A stretch of DNA of 5,692 nt from Candidatus Saccharibacteria bacterium CG10_big_fil_rev_8_21_14_0_10_47_8 (GTDB taxonomy: Bacteria; Patescibacteriota; Saccharimonadia; Saccharimonadales; UBA10212): positions 6,541-12,232 of the forward strand of contig PFEG01000004.1 of assembly GCA_002793885.1 (NCBI GenBank). Reading direction: 5' to 3'. Within the stretch, counting starts at the first letter, position 1. The number at the start of each line of letters is the position of its first letter. The notes beneath the pieces were generated by a model, which saw only the letters and a list, made by a program, of their open reading frames with translations, had not been told where the DNA came from and did not search any database. The position numbers and the translations under genes were made by a program. Of the stretch, positions 1 through 4,834 are shown one piece after another.

Positions 1-1
1 A

Positions 2-535
2 GCCGATGGCACATTAGACAATAGAGTTGATCCAGATGGCGAGTATGTCTATGTTGCTAATCTTACGGTTAATCCTAGGGCTATGAAGTTAGGTGGTGAA
101 GACATGTTGATGGCAAACTTAGTGGCACAGGCAATTCAAGAAGGGGTTGAGTATGGCTATTGGTGTAGTCGCATGCCTATATTTTCTGCCTGGATCAAAA
201 GGCAAATTAGGCAGGGCAAGATTGGTCCAGAAATTTCAGCAGAAGCTTTGGATGATTTAGCTAATCAATATGCTAACTCTATGGAGGTCGTGGATGGGAA
301 TGAGGTAAGGACTGACTATGAATTGAGAATGTATGAAGAGTTAGGTTTTCGGATGGGCAGGGTTGTTCGTGATGGCTTTCAAGACCCACCATCAATGAAC
401 TACGGAGTATTATTTAGAGCTGACATTCCTCCAAAAGGCATTATGAAAAGATCAAAGCTGGTGCGCTACGGCATGGCCGGGAGCTTGCGGGCTATAGCTA
501 AGCACCCCAAAGTGTTGGAGAAACTATTTGGTTAA
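2..535 (+). CDS. GNAT-like N-acetyltransferase, 5'-truncated by the window edge
   Basis: The reading frame is open to the first base of the window, so the first in-frame ATG (83) is probably internal; 177 residues are visible. The start of the visible part (GEYVYVANLTVNP) resembles GNAT motif A, where a beta strand leads into the acetyl-CoA pyrophosphate loop and helix; here the loop would be KLGGED, which lacks the classical Q/RxxGxG/A spacing. The C-terminal part contains YEELGF, matching the common GNAT 'Y-E-x-x-G-F' strand, followed by a DPPSMNYGVLF segment like the DPxSxNYGVL ending of some GNAT proteins. GNAT enzymes transfer acetyl groups from acetyl-CoA to amines in the cytosol; the substrate here cannot be told. 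The gene is AT-rich like the kinase that starts 32 bases downstream. An alternative is an unrelated hypothetical protein; the family call rests on short motifs only. Confidence 0.6.
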   Translation, partial: ADGTLDNRVDPDGEYVYVANLTVNPRAMKLGGEDMLMANLVAQAIQEGVEYGYWCSRMPIFSAWIKRQIRQGKIGPEISAEALDDLANQYANSMEVVDGNEVRTDYELRMYEELGFRMGRVVRDGFQDPPSMNYGVLFRADIPPKGIMKRSKLVRYGMAGSLRAIAKHPKVLEKLFG

Positions 536-561
536 TAAAAACATAAGCAAACTGATAGAAT
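532..561 (+). promoter_or_regulatory. Possible promoter for the histidine kinase, giving a leaderless mRNA
   Basis: TTAATA (532-537) and TAGAAT (556-561) match sigma70-type -35 and -10 boxes at 4/6 and 5/6 with an 18-bp spacer. A start about 7 bases downstream would fall at or beside the kinase ATG at 568, so the message would be leaderless. That fits the lack of a Shine-Dalgarno sequence upstream of this ATG. The boxes are AT-rich and could be chance. Confidence 0.35.
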
Positions 562-575
562 GGGCTTATGTTTTT
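537..575 (+). terminator. Perfect 12-bp inverted repeat, probable terminator of the acetyltransferase gene
   Basis: Positions 537-548 (AAAAACATAAGC) are the exact reverse complement of 564-575 (GCTTATGTTTTT), with a 15-nt loop. A core stem flanked by an A-run and a T-run is the form of a bidirectional intrinsic terminator. It begins two bases after the TAA at 533-535. The 3' arm contains the ATG of the next gene (568-570). Read-through RNA from upstream would therefore fold that start codon into a stem. Confidence 0.6.
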
Positions 576-2784
576 AACGATTACAGTGGTGGGTGTTGCA
601 GTAGTAAGTTTACTACTAGCTCTGACGGTTCTGCTTAGAAACCCCCATTCTTCTTACAATGCATCGTTTGCGGCCTTTGCGGTACTGTTGGGGCTTTGGA
701 TTCCGGCAAACTTTTTTGGATCCTATAAACATGCAAACATTCATTTACCGTTTCTGTTCTTTACTGATTTTACAATTGCACCTTTACTGGCATTTTCGTT
801 GAGTTACTTTGGTTTGGAGGCAGTCCGTTTCTATCGTCGGAAAACCGTAAAAATTAACAGTTTCCTCTTAGCTGTGGTTGTTGTATTGATGTTTGTTTTT
901 AGTTTAGGTGCTGCTTTGCATCTTGTATCTCTGCCGATCTATACGGCTTCGAATGTGCTTAATACAAGGGGAGTGCTGTATTACCCGTATAATATGTATA
1001 TCGGTATTTTGGTCTTTGTTGGACTTTTGACGCTTATATATTCAACAATTGGCGTCAAAAAAGAATATAAACAACAGACACGATTGGTATTTTGGAGTCT
1101 ATTTTTAGTTGCGACGATGACAATTGCAGCTAATATAGTCTTCCCGGAGATAAAACTAGCTCAAACTCTTTCGTATTTTGCAGTTTTGGTAATGTTGTTT
1201 TCTTTAAGCTATTCTATAGTGCGCCACCGCTTGTTTGATTTAAGACTAATTGTTGCACGATCTGTTGCCTACATTTTAGTACTTACTACGCTTAGTACCA
1301 TTTTTGTTGCATTAATTTTGGCCATAACTACATTATTTTTCCGGGACGAACGGATTGGCGTAGGCATTAAAGGTGTTTTTATAGGGCTAGCGTTACTACT
1401 AGCCTTTATTTATCAACCACTTAAGCGATTTTTTGATAAGGTAACAAATAAACTTTTCTACAGGGATGCTTATGACTCACAGGACTTCCTAAATGAACTT
1501 AATAAGTCACTTGTAACCACAATTGATCTAGAGGAGCTCCTAGACAAAAGTGCGGAAATTATTGGTAATACCTTAAAAGTGGCATACTGTACATTTGCAA
1601 TACGCGGTGCCCAAGATCCGGCTTTAAGGCTTGTTGGTGGTACCCAGAAGCAACTTAATCATGATGCTATTGGGCATGCTGTTTCGGCCGCATCTCATCA
1701 TGCAGATAAAATAGTGGTCTTAGATGAGCTGGAATCCAGCAAACACCATCTTAAGGAGCTAATGCAGGCAGCCAATATATCCCTTCTGGTTAAACTGCAA
1801 GGGACTAACAGAGGTCACACTCAACATCCCGGCTATATACTTTTGGGGCAAAAACGCAGCGGCAGTTTGTATTCTAAACAGGATATAACAATTCTAGAAA
1901 TTATTGCGGATGAGTTAGTAATTGCAATTCAGAATGCGCTGCGGTTTGAAGAGATACAGCAATTTAACATCACCTTGGAAGAGAAAATCGAAGCGGCTAC
2001 TAAGGAGTTAAGGCGCACTAACGCTAAATTGAAGGCTCTAGACGAGGCCAAGGATGAGTTTATTAGTATGGCCTCCCACCAGCTTAGGACGCCTCTAACG
2101 GCCGTTAAGGGCTATCTAAGCATGGTCTTGGATGGTGACGTTGGGCCTGTAAAGAAAAATGAAAAGGAAATGATCCAGCACGCTTTTGATGGGGCCCAAC
2201 GGATGGTTTATCTGATAGCCGATCTGTTAAACGTTTCGCGGATGCAAACTGGTAAATTCGTTATAGAGAACCAACCATCTTATCTGCCAGAGGTGGTAGA
2301 AGCTGAAATCGCCCAACTTAAAGAACAAATAGCTAACAGGGAAATAACCCTTACGTATGATAAACCGGAGCGTTTCCCAACCCTCAATCTGGATGAAACC
2401 AAGATACGGCAGGTAATGATGAACTTTTTGGACAACGCTCTTTATTACACCCCTAAAGGCGGTAAGGTAGATGTTGCTTTGCAGGCAACAGATGACAGTG
2501 TGACGTATACAGTTACGGATAATGGTATGGGAGTACCTAAAACTGTCCAGCACCATTTATTTAGTAAGTTTTATAGGGCTGATAATGCTCGCAAGATGCG
2601 TCCAGATGGCACAGGTCTGGGTCTTTATATGGCCAAAAAGGTTATTGTTGCGCAGGGTGGGGCAATTATCTTTAAGAGCGAAGAAGGCCAGGGTAGTACC
2701 TTTGGTTTTAGCTTTCCTCGTAAAAGCCTTGAATTAAAGGGTGAAAAAGCTATTGCTAAAACGGTTGCAAATCTCACTAAATAG
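568..2784 (+). CDS. Membrane sensor histidine kinase (multi-TM, GAF, HisKA, HATPase_c)
   Basis: This is a complete 738-residue two-component sensor. Residues 1-218 form about seven hydrophobic segments like the 7TM N-terminal region of bacterial histidine kinases. It is followed by the linker IVRHRLFDLRLIVAR (217-231) and two more TM helices (about 231-284). Residues about 305-460 look like a GAF domain, and 461-495 a charged dimerisation helix. The HisKA H-box is SHQLRTP with the phospho-acceptor His504. The ATPase has the N-box (Asn619, Asn623), the G1 box DNGMG (651-655), the F-box LFSKFYRADN (664-673) and the G2 box GTGLGL (681-686), so catalysis should be intact. It would autophosphorylate at the inner membrane and pass phosphate to a response regulator, none of which is visible here. 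ATG 568 is chosen because the first TM segment follows directly; no good ribosome-binding site precedes it. The ligand is unknown. Confidence 0.93.
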   Translation: MFLTITVVGVAVVSLLLALTVLLRNPHSSYNASFAAFAVLLGLWIPANFFGSYKHANIHLPFLFFTDFTIAPLLAFSLSYFGLEAVRFYRRKTVKINSFLLAVVVVLMFVFSLGAALHLVSLPIYTASNVLNTRGVLYYPYNMYIGILVFVGLLTLIYSTIGVKKEYKQQTRLVFWSLFLVATMTIAANIVFPEIKLAQTLSYFAVLVMLFSLSYSIVRHRLFDLRLIVARSVAYILVLTTLSTIFVALILAITTLFFRDERIGVGIKGVFIGLALLLAFIYQPLKRFFDKVTNKLFYRDAYDSQDFLNELNKSLVTTIDLEELLDKSAEIIGNTLKVAYCTFAIRGAQDPALRLVGGTQKQLNHDAIGHAVSAASHHADKIVVLDELESSKHHLKELMQAANISLLVKLQGTNRGHTQHPGYILLGQKRSGSLYSKQDITILEIIADELVIAIQNALRFEEIQQFNITLEEKIEAATKELRRTNAKLKALDEAKDEFISMASHQLRTPLTAVKGYLSMVLDGDVGPVKKNEKEMIQHAFDGAQRMVYLIADLLNVSRMQTGKFVIENQPSYLPEVVEAEIAQLKEQIANREITLTYDKPERFPTLNLDETKIRQVMMNFLDNALYYTPKGGKVDVALQATDDSVTYTVTDNGMGVPKTVQHHLFSKFYRADNARKMRPDGTGLGLYMAKKVIVAQGGAIIFKSEEGQGSTFGFSFPRKSLELKGEKAIAKTVANLTK

Positions 2785-2792
2785 CGTATAAT
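2765..2792 (+). promoter_or_regulatory. Promoter of the structured RNA, inside and just after the 3' end of the kinase gene
   Basis: TTGCAA (2765-2770, 4/6 match to the -35 box) and a perfect TATAAT (2787-2792) are separated by 16 bp. Predicted transcription start is near 2799. The -35 lies within the last codons of the kinase gene and the -10 starts three bases after its stop codon. Confidence 0.65.
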
Positions 2793-2798
2793 CATCTT

Positions 2799-3309
2799 TT
2801 GTCAAAGGTATGATGTTCTCCACTGATTAGTGGATTGGAACTCCCTTTGCGGAATTTGAGTTCTACCAGATCGAGGCTGAGGTTGGCGGATGTGTTTACA
2901 CCATCTGCTGTAATTCCTCCGCTGGGACCGCCACAGGTCGTAACTGCCCCTATGTATGTATGGGACGACAAAAGGTCTGTGTGCGGTCCTAAGGTCCAAA
3001 TCGAGACGACCCTGTCTCGTAAAGCGTCCTGGTGGGTGCGCGTTCGTCCATTCCTTCGAAAAGGAGGTAATTGCCGGGCAGTGCCCCACCAGGACGACCA
3101 AGGACGTCGAGTACCCCTTCTCGACGTCTGGCCGCTCCCAAGCGGCCATAAGGGTCGGGCAGTCCTTGTCCGGTGAGACAGGGCTGTCCGACCCCCCGCT
3201 AACTCGAGCTGCGCAGGTGCGCTTAAAAACCGCATTTGTGCAAAAAAAGCTCATCTGGTAATCTCTTGTTTTGTTCTATCCTATCCCCCGCTCCACGGAG
3301 CGGGGTTTT
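2799..3309 (+). ncRNA. Large structured non-coding RNA of unknown class (about 510 nt)
   Basis: This stretch has its own promoter upstream and intrinsic terminator at its end. It can form many perfect helices: hairpin 2820-2824/2829-2833; 2837-2843/2858-2864; a long-range closing stem 2864-2871/3253-3260 extended by 2873-2875/3250-3252 across one bulged C; 2886-2892/2902-2908; 2925-2936/2977-2989 (12 bp, one bulge) continuing to 2937-2941/2965-2969; 3002-3007/3014-3019; a perfect 12-bp stem 3025-3036/3085-3096 enclosing 3052-3056/3061-3065; 3103-3111/3120-3128 (9 bp); 3130-3136/3141-3147 (7 bp); and 3152-3170/3177-3194 (18 pairs, one bulge). The two stems sharing 2858-2864 overlap by one base. 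Open frames here (both strands, several phases, none longer than 150 codons) overlap each other, encode Arg/Pro/Ser-rich low-similarity peptides and lack ribosome-binding sites. GC content is higher than in the kinase gene. tmRNA, RNase P RNA and SRP RNA signatures are absent. Function is unknown. Confidence 0.7.
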
Positions 3310-3316
3310 CCTATTT
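3286..3316 (+). terminator. Intrinsic terminator of the structured RNA
   Basis: A GC-rich stem 3286-3293/3298-3305 (CCCCGCTC / GAGCGGGG) with loop CACG is followed at once by TTTT (3306-3309) and, after CCTA, by another T-run. The T-tract lies only on the + side, which fixes the direction. Confidence 0.88.
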
Positions 3317-3336
3317 TAAGATCAAAAAAATCTTAA
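3316..3336. repeat. AT-rich 7-bp inverted repeat upstream of the -35 box
   Basis: TTAAGAT (3316-3322) and ATCTTAA (3330-3336) flank a CAAAAAA loop, six bases before the TTGACA at 3343. It could be a protein-binding site or an A-rich upstream promoter element; there is no direct evidence for either. Confidence 0.35.
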
Positions 3337-3342
3337 GCGGAT

Positions 3343-3379
3343 TTGACAAACTGTCACTCAACCCTTTAGGCTTTATAAC
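3343..3379 (+). promoter_or_regulatory. Promoter region of the transglycosylase-like gene with an operator-like inverted repeat
   Basis: A perfect -35 hexamer TTGACA (3343-3348) lies 18 bp from a weak -10 TAGGCT (3367-3372). An overlapping alternative is CTGTCA (3351-3356), 17 bp, then TATAAC (3374-3379, 5/6). The -35 box is part of an inverted repeat, TGACA-AAC-TGTCA (3344-3356), which could be an operator. The first choice would start transcription near 3379, the second near 3386. This decides whether the TTG at 3381 can be the start codon. Confidence 0.55.
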
Positions 3380-3380
3380 G

Positions 3381-4202
3381 TTGCGTACGAAGTTTTGTAC
3401 GCATGGTCCTGTCGTATACCAAGGAGACGGATTAATCCGGAACCACGGGAAACAACAGCAATGTCACCTTAGGTGGTGGCTAGCTAACAGATGCGCGCAG
3501 CTGTTATTGATTGCGCTCGGCTGCTGGCTTTTTGGAGGAGGGGCCGTCCTGGCCTCTCCAATTCACAATCAGGAACCGCCGAATCAGCAGGTGTTCATCC
3601 AGAACACCTCGTTCGAGCTCGGCCACAGTCCGGCACGGATGTCGGACGCCAGAAGGGTTAAGGTCTGCCGTAGGCAGGCAACGCTCGACCCACGCTCGTT
3701 CACATCGTGCCAGTACGCTGGCGTTTACCACGCTCTCGAGCGGAAACATCCGGCGCGCGTGAAGACGCTGGCCAAACCCAGGAATGAGACCGCCAAAGAC
3801 CGCAAGGCGGCCTACTGGTGGACACACCCGAAGGCGTACCAGGAGATGCGGTGGCGTAATATGCCTCCAAGAGAGGTTGCCCCGCAACTATGGAAATCCG
3901 AGTTTGGCTGGACCCAAGCACAAATTGACGCTGCCTTCGAGATCATCGAGACAGGTCGATTGGCAGAGAATTCCTCGTGGAATCCCTGTCGAGGTTTTGG
4001 CGAAAGCCCGAACGTCTCCTGTGCGCAAACTCGCGCCCGAAACGGCGTGTACGTAGCCTGTGGAATACCCCAGTTCAGACCCTGTCGGCTTCTTGGGGAT
4101 GTACTGGCCCAGTTGCGCGCATTTGTGCGCTACGTCGAAAGTCCTCGTTACGGCGAGATCTTCGGCGCCCTGGCTCATAAGCGGCGGTATGGCTGGTACT
4201 AA
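3381..4202 (+). CDS. Secreted lytic-transglycosylase-like protein with '...AH...GWY' C-terminus; start codon uncertain
   Basis: Up to 273 residues if TTG 3381 is used. There is a signal peptide (basic RWWLANR, hydrophobic core about 39-57, cleavage near VLA58/S59), so the product is exported. The C-terminal part resembles actinobacterial and saccharibacterial lytic transglycosylase-type proteins: ENSSWNP (196-202) at the E-S-x-W-N position, ACGIPQFRPC (226-235) at the SGAYGIPQ-x-x-P position, and ALAHKRRYGWY (263-273) ending exactly like that family. Such enzymes cleave peptidoglycan glycan strands. Here Glu196 lies one residue earlier than the usual E-S-x-W-N glutamate and Asn197 takes its place, so activity is doubtful. 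Cysteines 203, 214, 227 and 235 could form disulfides. The start is unclear: TTG 3381 lacks a ribosome-binding site, while AAGGAG (3421-3426) points to an in-frame ATC (3435), and no in-frame ATG or GTG lies before the signal peptide. The gene is more GC-rich than the kinase. Confidence 0.72.
   Translation: MRTKFCTHGPVVYQGDGLIRNHGKQQQCHLRWWLANRCAQLLLIALGCWLFGGGAVLASPIHNQEPPNQQVFIQNTSFELGHSPARMSDARRVKVCRRQATLDPRSFTSCQYAGVYHALERKHPARVKTLAKPRNETAKDRKAAYWWTHPKAYQEMRWRNMPPREVAPQLWKSEFGWTQAQIDAAFEIIETGRLAENSSWNPCRGFGESPNVSCAQTRARNGVYVACGIPQFRPCRLLGDVLAQLRAFVRYVESPRYGEIFGALAHKRRYGWY
3383..3402 (+). repeat. Inverted repeat at the predicted 5' end of the transcript
   Basis: GCGTAC (3383-3388) and GTACGC (3397-3402) can pair, with AA/TT extending the stem across a G-T pair. 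It sits at the predicted 5' end of the transglycosylase message, where it could be a stabilising 5' hairpin, and is followed directly by an ATG (3403) opening a 10-codon frame. Confidence 0.35.
3421..3439 (+). promoter_or_regulatory. Shine-Dalgarno-like AAGGAG beside a 12-bp palindrome
   Basis: AAGGAG (3421-3426) is the only strong ribosome-binding sequence ahead of the signal peptide. It abuts a perfect palindrome CGGATTAATCCG (3428-3439). In the +1 phase a 10-codon frame from ATG 3403 ends at TAA 3433-3435, whose last A is the first base of the in-frame ATC at 3435. This arrangement resembles translational coupling (TAATC in place of TAATG). Confidence 0.4.
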
Positions 4203-4220
4203 CCTGATCATCACCTAGGG

Positions 4221-4268
4221 TGAGCAATCGCTACCCGGGACGCTGTAGCGTCCCGGGTAGCAAGCTCA
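4221..4268 (+). terminator. Long GC-rich hairpin after the transglycosylase-like gene
   Basis: A perfect 15-bp stem, 4230-4244 with 4247-4261, is extended outward by TGAGC (4221-4225) with GCTCA (4264-4268) across a small internal loop. It begins 18 bases after the stop codon. It likely ends or protects the 3' end of the upstream message; the usual T-run is missing (a loose T-rich stretch only appears at about 4281-4302), so termination is inferred from stem strength and position. Confidence 0.6.
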
Positions 4269-4290
4269 ATCTCAGCCAAAGTTATTATTG

Positions 4291-4315
4291 TTTTTACTTC
4301 TTAGGTAAGTAAAAA
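4291..4315. repeat. AT-rich 9-bp inverted repeat
   Basis: TTTTTACTT (4291-4299) is the reverse complement of AAGTAAAAA (4307-4315), with a 7-nt loop. It does not have a terminator's trailing T-run on either strand. It may be a protein-binding site or may reflect local low complexity. Confidence 0.4.
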
Positions 4316-4353
4316 AATCGTCTCAAGAACCTATTACACAATAAATCTTCTAT

Positions 4354-4395
4354 TTACAGGGTGGCACCCTGTAATAAGGGTGGCACCCTGTAATA
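4354..4395. repeat. Perfect 19-bp tandem repeat built from palindromes
   Basis: AGGGTGGCACCCTGTAATA occurs twice without a gap (4358-4376 and 4377-4395). Each copy contains the palindrome GGGT-GGC-ACCC. The first extends to a 9-bp inverted repeat TTACAGGGT / ACCCTGTAA (4354-4362/4366-4374). A degenerate third piece (CCTGTAAAT) follows at 4397-4405, and CTATTACA (4331-4338) is the exact complement of TGTAATAG (4389-4396). Repeated operator sites for a dimeric regulator or small mobile-repeat debris are both possible. Confidence 0.75.
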
Positions 4396-4413
4396 GCCTG
4401 TAAATTGCGTACT

Positions 4414-4435
4414 AACTGCCGAAAAGGCAGTTTTA
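4414..4435 (+). terminator. Small terminator-like hairpin
   Basis: AACTGCC (4414-4420) pairs with GGCAGTT (4426-4432) around a GAAAA loop. The last two stem bases run into a short T-tract (4431-4434, then ATCATA). It may be the true transcription end for the gene upstream or a backstop before the next promoter. Confidence 0.45.
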
Positions 4436-4474
4436 TCATAAAAAGCTAATGTTTTACAAAAGTGGGATAATATA

Positions 4475-4503
4475 TTGACATACTAAGACTATTGTGGTAG
4501 TAT
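4475..4503 (+). promoter_or_regulatory. Strong sigma70-type promoter for the leader RNA and downstream secreted protein
   Basis: A perfect TTGACA (4475-4480), a 17-bp spacer and TAGTAT (4498-4503, 4/6) predict a start near 4510. It follows the terminator-like hairpin at 4414-4435, so it opens a new transcription unit with a leader of about 325 nt. Confidence 0.7.
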
Positions 4504-4509
4504 TGGTGC

Positions 4510-4834
4510 ATCCTCGCTTATAAGGCGAAGAGGTGGAAAAACTCTTTGATAAGTCCTTGGCGGGAGAGGTGCAATTTAACAATCTGATAAACAGTTTGTT
4601 TAAAAGCCATTTATGGCAAAAAGCAAACTAGATAGTCATGGGTCTTTAAGACTAGCCGGGTTGAGCTTTATAGTTCTTTGGCTAGATAAACCCATACACC
4701 GACTACTTACTACACAACGCACACTCGGATTATAAGCGCGAAGTCTATCGCACTTATGGTCCGGGTGTGCAAAGGCCACGCACACCCGGCTCAGTTAGCA
4801 GGCGCTCAGCGCCTACGACCCGAAAGGGGGAAAC
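4510..4834 (+). promoter_or_regulatory. Long structured 5' leader, riboswitch-like
   Basis: This non-coding leader lies between promoter and GTG start. Visible helices are: 4593-4601/4621-4629 (9 bp) enclosing 4606-4610/4613-4617; 4633-4637/4701-4705 continuing as 4638-4643/4690-4695 (ATGGGT / ACCCAT); 4652-4657/4680-4685 (CTAGCC / GGCTAG); 4732-4736/4753-4757 with 4738-4741/4748-4751; a perfect 10-bp stem 4761-4770/4780-4789; and 4800-4805/4809-4814. GGGTT (4658-4662), in the loop of CTAGCC/GGCTAG, can instead pair with AACCC (4689-4693) as a pseudoknot, competing with 4638-4643. No known riboswitch consensus is recognised. A 40-codon frame (4613-4735) lies inside but lacks a ribosome-binding site. 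Confidence 0.55.
4819..4834 (+). promoter_or_regulatory. Ribosome-binding site in a GNRA-loop mini-hairpin
   Basis: AAAGGGGG (4823-4830) lies four bases before GTG 4835 and fixes that start. The same bases can form CCC-GAAA-GGG (4819-4828), a three-pair stem with a GNRA-type loop that would partly mask the site. Confidence 0.6.

Noticed and set aside
2227..2737. Frames of 71 and 109 codons inside the kinase gene
   Set aside because: They lie within the conserved HisKA/HATPase_c coding sequence and are shadows of it.
2823..2840. Resemblance of the RNA's 5' part (CTGATTAGTGGATTGGAA) to the tmRNA 5' end
   Set aside because: There is no tag-peptide frame ending in an ALAA-like tail, no T-arm GGTTCRANTCC near the 3' end and no CCA, and these bases form local hairpins instead of an acceptor stem.
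2792..3261. Several overlapping open frames of 100-150 codons on both strands
   Set aside because: They overlap one another in different phases, encode Arg/Pro/Ser-rich sequence without domains, lack ribosome-binding sites and lie over strong RNA helices.
3420..3490. c-di-AMP (ydaO-type) riboswitch suggested by GGAACC and GCTAAC near a cell-wall hydrolase-like gene
   Set aside because: The order and spacing of the conserved ydaO blocks are not present and the interval is too short for the full aptamer.
4354..4395. CRISPR array
   Set aside because: The two copies are directly adjacent with no spacer, there are only two, and no cas gene is visible.
4613..4735. 40-codon frame MAKSKLDSHGSLRLAGLSFI... 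inside the leader
   Set aside because: No ribosome-binding site is present, its ATG is inside a hairpin arm, and most of it overlaps helices of the leader. A leader peptide cannot be excluded.
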